Below, piece by piece: positions 47,833-60,081 of a DNA stretch of 64,000 nucleotides. Within the stretch, counting starts at the first letter, position 1; every line of letters begins with the position of its first letter. The stretch lies in NCBI GenBank assembly GCA_036435485.1, contig CM071594.1:194274216-194338215 (forward strand). The letters are read 5' to 3'. The DNA is from Saposhnikovia divaricata. Lineage: Eukaryota; Streptophyta; Magnoliopsida; Apiales; Apiaceae. The position numbers were made by a program, and so were the translations under genes. The notes below the pieces were generated by a model that saw nothing but the letters and a program-made list of their open reading frames with translations, made no database searches and had not been told where the DNA came from.

Positions 47833-49168
47833 TGATGTGTAAAATTATGTCTAACCGCAAGCGCACGGTGTCTATTGCTAGTACAGATGGCAAGCGGGTC
47901 GAATCCACAAGGAGACCGGTTCTACTAATTCCTTTTCAGTTATCGTTAATTGTTTCAAGGGTCAGACGAATATTGGAGAATATTAATTAACTAATTAAAC
48001 AAGATTAACACTAATTAAACAGATGATAAACAAATTATTTAAAACCTAGGGCAATCAGGTCCACCATGCTTACACAATTGGCTCTTAAGCTAAAGCAATC
48101 AATGTGATCCTATAACTAGAGTATGTTAATCTCTTTCAAGCATTAACACTCTCGAAACATTCAACACAATTAACCACTTTTAGTAATTCAATCAATCAGG
48201 TAATTAGAGTCAAGTTAATCTCTTCCAAGCATTAACACTCTCAGAAATCCAATGATGCTTCCGCACTTAAATTCAATTCTGCTAATCGTATGTGTGCCTC
48301 TAGTAAGTAAATCTCTCGATCCATACCCCTATTTGCATATAATTAATCCATGATATCGGCCGATTACACAAATTAATGATTAAAACATATCAATCAGAAT
48401 TAACTATAACCAATCAAACCACTATGAAAATCATGCCAATATTAGTGCAAACATGGCGTCCCTTTAAGCCCTAGAAATAACTACTCGCTAATAATTAAAT
48501 AAGTAAAACAACTAGTAAAACAAGAAAACATAATTAAACTAATAAGAACAAAGAAAAGATTAAGAGAACAAAACCTTCAAACTTCAATGTTGTCACCCAA
48601 AAGAAGAGTCATGGTGTTTCTCTACATCTCCAACTAATAATAATAATCTACTCTAAACTATATTATCTGATCTAATATTACATTCTTAATAATGTGTCCC
48701 AAGATGTGTTTAAATAGGCACTCCAAGTCTTGCCCAGCAAGAAAATACCAAATCAGAATTATAATCGAAGTACGTTTCCTAAACTGATTCTGTTTTAAAG
48801 AAAAATTCGCAGCTGTCTTTTCTTCAGTAATTCTGGAACGTTCCAACTATAATTTGACCTCTGGACCACTTTATGATGATAGAAAATCTCGTTATCTTCG
48901 CGTGGACAGTAAGATCGTCCAAAACGGACTTCTAGAACTCAAGATATGGCCTAAACAGTGCAGCAGCCCATCTAGTCCAATAATTCCGAAATTTCATCTA
49001 TTTTATCTCCAAAATAGCTCTTTTTGCTCCAAATCCTTCCAAGTCATGAATTCTTTATTTCCTACAATAAAACAATCAAATCTATTAAATAAAAATCCAA
49101 ATCAATGCAAAACACAATAAATATGAGAATAAAATCATCTAAAATATATATAAAAATATATTCTATCA
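47833..49168 (-). repeat. Solo LTR inserted in the extra ORF
   Basis: 1336 bp with TG...CA ends and the 5-bp duplication acaag on both sides (47828-47832, 49169-49173). There is no primer site or internal region, so it is a recombined solo LTR. The strand is a best guess: on the minus strand it starts TGATAGAATATA, in the style of the LTR at 11331 (TGATAATG). Near the other end it holds gcaagcgcacggtgtc, a type of string I know from Tat/Athila-side LTR elements. No gene inside. Confidence 0.88.
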
Positions 49169-49173
49169 ACAAG

Positions 49174-52100
49174 TCAGACCCTATAGACTACCAAAAGCCA
49201 CAAAAATAGCCCTGCAAGAATCCAAGAAAAGACCCTTAGAAACTGGTGTTGAAGGTAGCTCCAAGAGTGTTGAGTGAGAAACTGCACTTGATGCAGCAAA
49301 TAAGGATGTTAGTGAAAGTGAACCCACTGTGGTTCCTCTTGAGCCTAAGAAGAAGAGAGCTAAGAGGGCCAAAGCCACTGTCAGCCACCCCATAGTCTCA
49401 CAAAAGGCTGTGGAGGATAAAATGGAATCAAACACATCCCTAGATGCTTCTTCTCAACAAGGAGTATCTATTGAAATTGGCCTGTCTCCCAGGGCATCTT
49501 ATAAAGAGTCTGCACAAACTCATGAACTCACTCATGAAAAGCCCACACTTGCAGAAACACACATGGAGATAGGGCACAGTGAGGATCAAAGTCCTACTAT
49601 TGATGTTTCACAAGTTACCCCTGTGGAACAGCCATTCTCTTCTACACCATCACCTTCTTTATTCTCTAATCCATCAATTATTTCTTCTCAACAACCTAGA
49701 GAAGGGGACAGTACCAACCCTTCAGATTTTGATTATCCATCTGTCATCATGGATGAGCCCCCATCAAGTGGTCCACAAGAACCCATTGCTCAAAGTGTGA
49801 TGGACACCACTCTCTCAAACACTGAGTTAGATAATGATGAAATTCTGCCAGATATTGAAACAGCCAACATTATGATTGATCTCCAGAAAGCAACTTACCC
49901 TCAGGAAGTTGCTGTCACAGCCTCAGCTGCTGTCAAGACACAACCAAAGTTGTTGTCACCCCACCTGCTGACAGTAAACTTTTGGATAAAGATGTTGTCA
50001 CCTCTAAACAGCTTGATCAAGATGCAGTCATTGTTGAAGATGCTTCTGATAAAGATCATGTGCCAATATGCTCTTTCAAAAAGGTAAAATCTAAACCTTC
50101 TCTTTCAATGCATGTTAGTACTGCTCATACCCATGCATCTAGGTTGAGTGAGGGTGTGAAAAAGAAAAGAGAGATAAAAGAAAAAAGAGGTGACTGGTGA
50201 GCATAAAAATGAGAGGCAGCCAAATGAGCTGGCAAAAGGAGAGGGACTTGAGCATGTCCAGAGTGAAAAAGAGAGAAACCCCAGCAAACAGACTCTAGGC
50301 ATTGAGTGTTCAACTGTGAGGAGTGATGAGATCACTCAGAAAAACAATGAGAGAGTGAGAACCCCACAGCCTCCTTGCCCCAATCTTTTACTTTGCCTCC
50401 AAAAAGGTTAAGATCTGGTGGTCCTTCTAAACAAGCTGATTCAAGGTTGAAATCCCTTGAGGACAGATGTGCATCTATGGAAGCTAAAATTGACAATTTG
50501 TCCATTATGGTAGCTACTAGTTTTGCTGAGATTCAATAGACTCTGCTATCATTCTCTACTGCTCTTAGTGCTGTTAACTTAACTAAGGGGGAGAAAGTGG
50601 TAGATCAGAATAGAAGGTGGTAGATCCAAATACCTCAGACAAAGTGGTAGAGAATGAGAAACAAAGGGAAACAGCAAGCAAGGGGGAGTCAAGAAATAAG
50701 GGGGAGCAGGTACAAGTTGAAGATGGAGAAGAGAGTGAGGGGGAGCCAGAGGAGAAGGAAGAAAGAAACTTTGGTGAAGAGCTGAAAGCTTCTGGAGATG
50801 GTGATCTTATTGAACATGAAATGGATGGTGAGCCAGTATTGATAACTAAAGAAGTAATGGAGCAATTACAAGAAACTCAAAAATCTGAAAGACCAATACT
50901 GCCTCCTCTGAAAATTAAGGAGCCAACTTCAGAAATCATGAAAACTCCACTGGAAAAAACTATGAAGATATAAGGAGGAGCAAAATAGACTGGGTAAAGG
51001 CAAAGATAAAATGCCTAAGTACATAAATCTGACAACTAGAACCACCTGGTCTGATGGAAGTGAGTACAACCCAGATGAAGCAGGAATAATGATGGTTAGC
51101 TACATGGACAGTACTTTGAACAACAATGATGAAGAATTCAGTATGTTGGTGGATAACTCAATCACAGAAGCAGGAGGAGTTTACAAAAAACTGTCAATAA
51201 TACTGAAGGATAAAATGATAAGTATCTCTGTGAAAGTTAACTTGGAAAAAAGATGGGAAATTGATGTATATCTGAAATCTGGCATTTCAATATTCATCAC
51301 AATGCAACTACTGCAAAGCTTGCAATCAAGAATTTTAAATTCCTTAGCAACAAAAGTGAAATCCAATTCAACAACCTTTAATGAAAGTCTGTTGGCATAG
51401 ATCAAGAGGCTTGTTGAAGACAAACTTCCAGAAGTGATTGACAATCCATATGGTGTTTGCTACAGGATGACTACAAGTGCAAGAGTAAATAAAATTGGTT
51501 TTCTACATCTGGATGGAGAAACAAAGTTGAAAACTGACTCAGTTATGATAGTACTGAGACACATATCCAGAATTACCAAAGAAAAGGTCAAGGATGTCAA
51601 GGACATTCACAAACTTTTGGTAAAGAGATATGAAAATCTTAGCTCTCAGGTAAAGAAATTAATTTTTGAAGCAAATGCAGAAAAAGTGAAAGAGGTGGAA
51701 GCTGCACATTTGATGACACCCTTGATGATGGTGAAGATGAACCTGATGGTAATGGAAGATGTGGTGCACTTGGAAATGGTGCCAAGGAAACTGCTGAGAT
51801 TGCTGGAAGTCAAACTCAGGAGAAAACAAAAGAAGAAACTCCCAAAACTGACAAATATCCTGATGCTAAAGATGAAGGGGAGATAGACATTCTTGAAGCC
51901 TTGGAAGAAAATATCTTAAGGTTTGCTGTTGATTACCTTAATGCTGAAAAGGATGTTGTCAACAAAGACACTGTCAAGAGCTCAAATGAAGATACTGTCA
52001 TGAAGGATAAAGTTGAAAAAGACACTATCAAGAACTTGAATGAAGATGCTGTCAAGGACAAGGATGCCAAGGCATTCAAACCTAAAAGGACAAAAAGAAA

Positions 52101-53290
52101 AGCAAGAGCCTGGCGCTCAACTCTTACAAAGGGGAAGACAAAGGCTGTAGTTAAGACAAAGAAGCATGGAGTAGTGGTTGATAAAACTGTTATTCAGAAA
52201 AGAAAAATGATGAACAGCTTCGAATGTCATAAAGCAAATGTTGAAAGAGACATGAAATCCGTCTCTTTGGACTTGGATAAAAGTAAGCAACATGTACACC
52301 ATCTAGCATGCAGATGGAAGTAGAATGATGTATGTTGACAAGGATTTCAATATGATCAAAGGATCACATGTGGTAGACAGGTATAGCCTCAAAATGACAT
52401 CTGAAGTAGTAACGTGCAGAATTGATTTCTTTGTGTTGTCAAGGATGGTGGAGCTTATGGTGAGTCATGGTAATGTCCCTAAACCAGCCATGAAACACAT
52501 CCAGAAATACTATGCTGAAAGATATGCTGAATTCTATGAGAAACATGGTGACTGAATGGAAATTGATGATGCCAACTTGTCTATAAGGTCAGATGAATTA
52601 GAGGTTGCGTGTAAGTATGATTGGGCAGAAAGAACGTCATCTTATACACCTGTAGAAGTGAATGAAGCAGCAGAAGCATTCAGGGCTACTGAAGAAGAAT
52701 TCAAAAATGCTGATAAACCACCCAAATCTGCCAAACAAACTGCTGAAAATCTAGAAGCTCAACTGAAAGAAAGTTGTAAGAAGGTCAACAAAATGAACAG
52801 TGAGAAAGCAGATTATCAGCCCTGTGTACTGGAAGATCCTCTCAGAATTATAGATGGAAAAAAAGAAATCTATGCAGATAGTTTTCACAAACTGAGGACC
52901 AGTATCTTGAAGAATCTCTACTGGAGAGTTTTTGGATCATCTCACAAGCTTGAAATGCTATGTGCTTGGGAACTTGAAGTTATCTTTGACCAAAGGAGAG
53001 ATGAAGATCCAAAACTAGACAAAAAAAGGAAAGTATTCCTCAATGATTTTCCTGGAAGGAGATTCAAGGTCATCGAAGGAATCTTAAAGTTCCGAACATA
53101 TACATATGACTTCGAAACTTGGTTTGACCTGAAAGATGCTAAAGTGTTTTCTTCTCGAGTGATTTAAGGGTATATTGAAGACACTGAAGATGATGCTAAA
53201 ACTCCTGAAGAAAAGGCTTTAGTAGAAGACCTCAAGAAGGCAAGACAAGAAGCTCTAAAAAGAGAGGGAAGAATCTAGACAGCAGAGAAC
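49174..53290 (+). pseudogene. Rest of the decayed extra ORF of the host copia
   Basis: Islands in several frames follow the same plan as the intact 1597-aa ORF: a Ser/Gln-rich middle (SLDASSQQGVSIE here, SLDVSSQQDASIE there, both followed by KESAQ), Lys/Glu-rich runs, charged coils and a conserved end (LRIIDGKKEIYAD, KLEMLCAWELEVIFDQRRDEDPK). The longest islands are 49329-50087, 50617-50973, 51434-51886, 51901-52323 and 52556-53167. Several stretches repeat Asp-Thr-Val-Lys words (51950-52075), written at DNA level as ctgtcaag. It is dead but shows that the extra ORF is an old part of the lineage. Confidence 0.82.
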
Positions 53291-53482
53291 TGCTCAAATC
53301 AAGCTAAGTAAAATTTCTTATTTGCTCAACATAAAAGAGTAATTGATTTGCAGTTAAAACATCAACGTTGTATTCTGGATTCTTTAACATTCATCAGACA
53401 TGGTGTTTTAACTATTCTGATCTATGTTAGTTAAGTTGTCAACATGCTTTAATTGTAATTTGTAGTTATTGTCCATAAAAAC

Positions 53483-53496
53483 AAATTGGGGGAGAT
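53483..53496 (+). promoter_or_regulatory. Polypurine tract of the host copia
   Basis: aaattgggggagat directly precedes TGTTAGG at 53497. It is the same tract as in the young element. Confidence 0.92.
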
Positions 53497-54540
53497 TGTT
53501 AGGATTTATGGGTGATAGCTTAGAGACAACTTAACTAGTACTTAGTTTTGTTTATACAGAATAAGTAGAACATACTGTCACAGCCAAAGTGTGTCTTTGT
53601 AATCGAATAAACTATTGTCATGTAATAATTGTATCTCTTGGAAGAAGTTCATGCATTTGTTCAAGCCTCAAGACATACATAAGGAAGACAGAAAGAATAA
53701 ATGTTACTGTCACAACATTAACAGTAAGGTTACAAGAAGACAACATGTTACAAGGTCACGACAGCAAGTTTCATCTGACAGCAACATTGGCGGAAGCATG
53801 AAGATAACAACATTCTCACACTTTTACAGCAAGCTTGAAAGTCCCGACAGCACCATTGGCGGGGACTCATACTGTCATCCAAGGAATATTCTCATGACAA
53901 CAAACTTGGTTTCAAAGGTTACTGTCTCAATGGAATATTTGAATTGGGGATTTATCTCAGTCAAACCTGTGACAGTTTAGATGTTCAAGAAACAGATTTG
54001 CTGCATTTTGTCAAAGATTGTAGCAGACCTGCAAGATTACGATCGAAGCTTGAGAGATCACAAGGTGAAGCTCGACAATTCAAGAGTATGACAAGTCTAC
54101 ATCTACTAGAATTGTTTTAGCTAGTTTTAGAAAGAACCCATATTGATTTATGCTTAATGATAGTATATTTGTATAGCATTTTAGAAAAGTCACATGGGTG
54201 TGCAATTTGTAAGGAGCTGCCACTTGAAAATGATAGCGGCTCCACAACCCATGTGATAGAGATGTTAGAGAAGATTAGTCTTTATAGATAAACATCTCTA
54301 ATTCTTTCTGTAATCGATTCAAGAAGTCGAAGCTTGAGAAAATATTTTTTCTCGAGGTTCTAGCAACACTTCGCAAAATAAATAAAACATTTATTTTGTG
54401 AGAACATCTTGAGTTACTACTTGTGTTTGCATTTCTTTTATAGATAGTTTATAATCTTTATCATTGTTATTGAGGTAAAGATTTGGAATTATCTATATTG
54501 CATTCAACTCCCCCTTCTGCAATATTCATTGGGTGAGAAT
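53497..54540 (+). repeat. 3' LTR of the host copia, right border uncertain
   Basis: Starts TGTTAGGATTTATGG after the polypurine tract. From 53575 to 53980 it has about eleven actgtca, tgacag or gacagca words. A cattcaactcccccttctgc stretch near 54505 corresponds to cattcacccccc near the end of the young LTR, so the end is probably within about 50 bp after it. No partner LTR is in the window, so neither border nor duplication can be confirmed. Confidence 0.75.
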
Positions 54541-54994
54541 TATCACATCTGATACTCCACTGCAAATGGATTATCTGATCGAAATGCGTATTTTGGTTAC
54601 CATTTCTGAAATAGGTATTTTGGGCAAATAAACATAAAAAATGAAATATTTTGGTCATTTTCTCAAATTTTGTTGGCTTCAAATTTTAAATGATACAATT
54701 TGATAATAATTATACATATGTTACCCTCGATATTTTTTAAAAAGAGGGATTTTAGTTTGAAAATATAGGAAAGATTGTAAACTACCCGTGATATTGTTGA
54801 ATAAGATAGGTTTTAGCTATTAAAAAAATGTAACGTGTTTTAGCTGAAAAAAGGTAATTGTTTAGTTATTAGGCATGGGCTCTGAACTAATTTCTCATCC
54901 GCAACTGTATATATATTAAAATAATTTTGTAATTAAAAATATGATAAATGATAACATTTCAATTGTTCTAATATTTTTATAGTTATCTTAAGTG

Positions 54995-55189
54995 TAGCAC
55001 AGTTGGTTATTGCATGAGTTTGATAGAAGAAGGAGTGGTTCGAATCCCAACACTAACATAATTTAACTATTTTTTACATAATTATTAAAGGATGATATTT
55101 TTGTAACTTTTAAAGATATAGGGGTAAAATCGTAACTCTCGGCCATTAAAATGACAATCTTTGCCCTTGAAGTTTAATATATAGTAATA
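54995..55189. repeat. tRNA-related repeat module, copy 1
   Basis: tagcacagttgg (54995-55006) fits a pol III A box and ggttcgaatcc (55037-55047) a B box, 30 bp apart. No cloverleaf can be drawn, so it is not a tRNA gene. The module ends in tttaatatatagtaataga (55171-55189), whose reverse complement begins TCTATTACTA, like many plant Helitron 5' ends. It may be a SINE, or a Helitron family carrying a tRNA-like piece. Confidence 0.6.
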
Positions 55190-55456
55190 GATATAATAAT
55201 TAACAAAATAATTTATATATATTCAATTCAAAAAAATACAAGTATCATAAAAATTTATAAAGATGATTGAATAAATGATTATATATATAATTATGATAAC
55301 TAAAAAAATAGAGTTATATAAATATGTTAAACCAACATTTTATTGTACTCAAGAGTTAAAATAAAATAACTTAGGATAAGAGGAGAATATGTGGCATAAC
55401 CAATAAAAAAAATTTTGAAACCAATAAAATTTTGAAAGTAAACCAAAAATGCAATG

Positions 55457-55660
55457 TAGCACAGTGGTTATCATTGAATTTGTTAGAAGTGGATAGAGGT
55501 TCGATTCCCAATAAATACAAAAAATCATATATTTTTAGCATAAATTATAAAAGGGTGGCATTTTTGCAATTTTGTGACATGTAGGGGTAAAACTGTAACT
55601 TCACAACCATTTTTATGGCACTTTTTGCTCTTGTGTTCTCCTTTAATATGTAGTAATAGA
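55457..55660. repeat. tRNA-related repeat module, copy 2
   Basis: Same layout as copy 1: A-box-like tagcacagtgg (55457-55467), B box ggttcgattcc (55498-55508), a shared ggggtaaaa-type middle, and the end tttaatatgtagtaataga (55642-55660). The two copies are direct repeats of the same family with considerable divergence. Confidence 0.6.
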
Positions 55661-55747
55661 TATAATTATTTTATTTTACTAAATTGAATTGCCCGTAGTA
55701 TTTTTAAAAAAGGAGAAATTTTAGCTTGATAAAATATAAAAAGATAA

Positions 55748-56276
55748 CTAGCTTAGAACCCTTGCAATGCACGGATTTTTTTTAATATTATATAATTTTT
55801 TATTAATTTGTATTGATAATTTTAAGATACGAATTTTGTAGGTTCGGAATTTTTAAATGATATAATTTAATATAAAGAATTATATATATGATACCCGTGA
55901 TATTTTCATAAAAGGTGGGATTTTAATTAGAAAATATAGAAAAGATAATACATTTTATCTTAAAAATGTAATCGATAATTTATTAGTAATTACAATATTT
56001 TTTTTAAATAGAATATGTAACTTTCGCCTGAAAAAGAAAATTGATTAGTTACTGAAAAATTATAAAAGGTAACATGCTCTACATAAAATGGAAAATTGAT
56101 TAGTTATTTATAACATTATTTTTTTATATCATTTGATATTTTGGTTTTAATATAATTGTATAGGTAGATATAAATAAGGGTATTTAGGTAAAAATATATT
56201 CATATGTAAAAACACGAATTACCAAAAAACAGGTACAAAAACTTTTAATGTTTCGGCTATTACAATATAGTATAGA
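55748..56276 (-). mobile_element. Non-autonomous Helitron-like element, 529 bp
   Basis: On the minus strand it starts TCTATACTATATTG and ends GCTAG. A short hairpin-forming ccgtgcattgcaagg lies about ten bases before the end. It is flanked by A on the 5' side and T on the 3' side, the usual A/T Helitron target with no duplication. There is no coding region and no Rep/helicase. It includes repeats of a gtaacatg...acctgaaaaa phrase that continue to its right. Confidence 0.6.
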
Positions 56277-58081
56277 TGTGTTTTACCTGGAAAATGAAAT
56301 TGATTAGTTATTAAAAAATATAAAATTTAACATGTTTTACCTGAAAATAAAATTAATTATGGTAATTATAATATTATTATTTTATTTAATAAAATGATGG
56401 ACCAGAAAAGAAGTTACAATAAATAGGGGTTAAAATAAACATAAAATATAATGTGTTTTTCCTAAAAAAGAAAATTGATTAATTTTTTGAAAAAAATTAA
56501 AAGGTAACATGTTTTACCTGAAAAAGGATATTGATTAGTTATAAGTACTATAAATAATTAAGTACGGGTAATATAGTAATAACTATCAATAATTAAGTAA
56601 AAAAATAGGTATCGTACCGACCGATCGACCAAACTCTTAATGTTTTAGCTATTATTACATAGAAAAAAATCTATATATAATACGTTTATATCTATGCTTA
56701 AAATAAATTTTATATAAATAATATAGAAAATATATAGAAAGTATATCTATAAAACTTTTATTTAGTAAAATCTATGTTACAGTCTTATAGATAAATTGCA
56801 AAGATTTTAGAAAATTAGGGATTTTAGTTAGAAACACTTTGTGAACCCTGAAAATGTCCCATTTTTAATTGTAATTATAAATATATCCTTTTTTACTAAT
56901 ATCTCCCATTTTTAATTGTAACCATGATTAACTCACTAACTATATGTTATTAAAAGATAATTTGGTCCTCTACTTATTTATTTTTAATTATTATCATTAA
57001 TTTGGATATCCCATGTGAAGATTGCAAAAACTCGAGACATGAGTCAAGTCTTTCCCTTCCCACTCCCTTGTCAGACGAACTATCATGTAGCCATTCTTTG
57101 TTCCGATAGTCAAGTCTTTCAATGATGTATATGTCGCCATATAATCGATTTGATCTGCATACGTATGACAAAGAAGGAAGATATTTGATTTGCCTAATTT
57201 GAGGGATCAATATATTGATAAGAACATGTAGCATCAATACATGCACAAAACGTTTTATAGAGTACTGCATATGATAGTATTGTTAAAGAACATATATTCA
57301 AATGCCTATTAGAAGATTCTTTTAGTTATGCGTCTACGGGAAAGGGTGCCCTTGCGGGGCCAAAGTTTGGAGGAGAAGGTGACGATGGCGGCCATGTTCG
57401 TCGGAGAAGAAGGGTGGGAGGAGGAGGGAGAAAGAAAGAGAATAGATATTATTATGTATTAGGGGGTATTTTGGTCTTATTAAATATAAATATATGTATA
57501 ATTATATGTATATGAGTTAAATAAGAGTTAAATTTTAACCATAGGACATATTTATAAATTATGAATAAAGTGGGACATATCACCGTGACATGCCAACATA
57601 TCACCTTCAGTAGCAACGAAACATAGGACTTGCACAATCAATAACCCCTCCAGCTTTCAACTCCCATGTTTGGTTAATCTTCTGATGTGGACTTGTTCTT
57701 GTTCTTTTTCTTCTTCCTCGGCATGAAGTTATCTATTTCACTTTCCACAGACATTCATTTTTTCCTAAAAATTATGTTTTTCATATGTAAGACCTGTTTA
57801 ATTGTACAAACACAATGTATTGACAGGTATAGCAAAAGAAAAGGAAGAAATACTTCTTGGATAGCTCTTCCAGATCAATTTCATCTTCTTCATCAGCACC
57901 ATCTAATTAAAAAGAAAAAAAGAAAAGTTATAAATTTCGGGAGTAGAATGTCTATTTCCCTTGCTTAAATAGTAGGTGTTAATTTTGATTCTTGACTTTT
58001 TTACCTTTGTAAGCTTGGAACATAATGCTTTAGAAAATAGTCATAACATGACCAAATTATTTTATAACTTGGAGGATCACA
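56277..58081. other. AT-rich intergenic or repeat DNA, no gene
   Basis: Up to about 56700 degenerate units of the form acatgttttacctgaaaaagaaaattgatt recur at irregular spacing, with a second, decayed Helitron-like 5' end near 56655. From 56700 to 58081 I see no repeat I can name, no RNA gene and no coding frame with family features. A G-rich patch at 57340-57440 is purine-biased but shows nothing I recognise. Confidence 0.55.
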
Positions 58082-58086
58082 ATGTA

Positions 58087-60067
58087 TGTAACATCCCGTA
58101 TTTTTATTATAATATTTTTGGGTATATTATTTTATATTAAGGATTAGAAAATATTAATTAGATAATATTTATATTAGTTTATGTGCAATATATGTTTTTT
58201 TAGTAATTAGGATGCTATTAGTAGAAAAAAAGGAACGGAGAAAAAGAGTAAGGGTTCAATAAAAAGGCATGAAAAAAAATATGCAGAAGACTTACGTTAC
58301 TTTTCTGATTTGATTTGGGGAGGAAGAGAGAAGAGAGAAAGAGAAGAGGAGAAGAAGAAAACTAGAGCAATCGCAAGGTTTAGAAGAAGATTTGTGAAGT
58401 TTATGGTAAGATTAGACTCTTCGATATATACATATATGTTTATGAGATTAGGGTTTATAATATTGATTCTTTTGTTATAAATTAGGGTTCTTTGGATTGG
58501 ATGGATTGAGTTTATTGAGGATTAGTACCGATTAGCAATCACTAAAGTCTAAGGTACGGGTAGTCTTATCTCTCTTTGTATGTCTTGTTATCCCAAATTT
58601 GTACATCTGATTTCTTGTTAAATTTGTATAAAATTCATTATTCATCGGATTGTGTTGCTTCTTGATCTCCTGGAAAGATATTTGAATTATCTACAACTTT
58701 CATTCTCTGTGTTTTGTGAAATTCTGCTTGTAAGCATGTCAAAATCTGCTATTTGTATAATCTGGTGCATTAATTTCAGTTCTGATGTTCGAACTTCGAA
58801 AATTCATAGTAAATCGGAAATTTGTTCAAAAATTAGGAGCGATACCATTCTGGAAAGCTCGTTTCGATATCTGCATTTTGTGTTTACGTTCCATTAACAA
58901 ATTCTGTGATTTTAATGTGTGAAATATCGAATTACTATTGTGATCAGTGCCTGATTCTGTTCTTCCAGTCCGTATTTTCATTGTTTCTGAATTCGTTACT
59001 TCTCCATTTTTAATGAGCCTTACCATTCTGGAAAGCACTCGGAATCCTCTACGACTTTCATGTTTTATACTTTTTCATTTGAATTAATATTTATAGAGTA
59101 AATTGTCTTTCTTTGGGACTTGTCAGTTCTGATTTTTTTGCTTTTATAGTGTATTTTGTTTGATATTTAGTTTTACGATATTAGATCAACGTGTTTTTTG
59201 ATTATTTATGGTATAAGTATGAATTTGAGACATCTTTCTGGAGTAAGTTATGTGTAAGTTATTTGTGGTTTTAATATGATTTGGGAGTTCGAAATACATC
59301 CGTCACGAGCGGATAATCTCGTGTTTGGCACTTCCTATGCGGTGTATAAATAGCGTTGGCGTGTTTCCGGAGTAGTGGGACACATATAGTCATGACTAGT
59401 CAGTTTGTGTGTGTTTGGCCATTCTGTGTAGCATGTGCTTATTGCCTTGCGGTCCATGTCTGAATTCGGGTGGTATTTGCTTTGTGTTATGCCCCTGTTT
59501 GTGTAAGATCGTCTCCCATGTTAGTAAATAAGTTATTTTGGATATTATTTGTAAGTATTAGAATATAACTATATTTTTCCGTTATGCTTATGATTATGTT
59601 AAGGTGATAATTATGCGTAAGTGATATAATTATTTGTTAGTGTAGTTTATTTTGATTTGTGAGCATTTGTTTTTAAATTGTGAGTTGAGTCTCCATTTTA
59701 GATTGTCTCATTTATTATCTTACTGTTCTCTATTCGGATATTTAATTTTGTTCGTAACCTCATTGTCTTAGTCTTTGTTCAGTTATATTGTCTTTGTATG
59801 TAATTTCCGTCCAGCTTTTATTTATAATTATTTTGATATCCGTATATGAGCCTATCGCTCACTGCCGGTTCTTTATATTTCTTATTCCTCCCCGCAGGTG
59901 ATCTTATTTAGGTGGGCTACCTTTGGGAAGAGTGCGAGTTGCGATATTTGGAGAATTAGGTGTATTTTTAATTTATGAATTGTAAGATATTGGATTTTGA
60001 GAAGTTGTATCGTTTTATTCGATTTTTAGTGGATTTTAGAATTAAGTGTATTTGTTGGGTTGTTAAA
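58087..60067 (+). repeat. 5' LTR of the non-coding LTR element
   Basis: 1981 bp. Starts TGTAACATCCCG and ends GGGTTGTTAAA, so the last bases are AA and not the usual CA. If the duplication is read as six bases (aatgta) the end is one base shorter. An accattctggaaagc phrase occurs twice inside it (about 58846 and 59026). Small ORFs shared by both LTRs (for example from 58652) are not supported as genes. Confidence 0.93.
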
Positions 60068-60069
60068 GT

Positions 60070-60081
60070 TGGTATCAGAGC
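60070..60081 (+). promoter_or_regulatory. Primer binding site, tRNA-iMet type
   Basis: Perfect tggtatcagagc, two bases after the 5' LTR. It confirms plus orientation. Confidence 0.94.

Larger units (their letters stand above)
8391..54540 (+). mobile_element. Host Ty1/copia (Sirevirus-like) element, decayed and interrupted three times
   Basis: The pieces, in order, are: gag C-terminus to RT (8391-11330), rest of RT and RNase H (44444-45630), a non-coding segment with a possible promoter, a decayed long extra ORF (46949-53290, broken by a solo LTR), a polypurine tract, and a 3' LTR from 53497. The 5' LTR and gag N-terminus lie left of the window, beyond the Tekay insertion at 8390. Every domain matches the young copia element at 25822-39948, with many stops and shifts. 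The right end of its LTR is not resolved. Confidence 0.87.
54541..55747. other. AT-rich repeat region, no gene
   Basis: Beyond the copia LTR there is very AT-rich DNA with recurring phrases (gtgttttagctgaaaaa; gatattttttaaaaagaggg; attagttatt) that return around 55675-56520. It also holds the two tRNA-related repeat modules listed separately. No coding region is supported. Confidence 0.6.

Noticed and set aside
54995..55047. tRNA gene
   Set aside because: A and B boxes are present but no cloverleaf or acceptor stem can be drawn, and there are two diverged repeat copies.
57687..57968. 93-aa plus-strand ORF
   Set aside because: Low-complexity Phe/Lys runs in AT-rich DNA, no family features.
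58652..58897. 81-aa ORF repeated in both LTRs (61330-61602)
   Set aside because: Duplicated as part of the LTR; the two copies diverge at the end and show no coding pattern.
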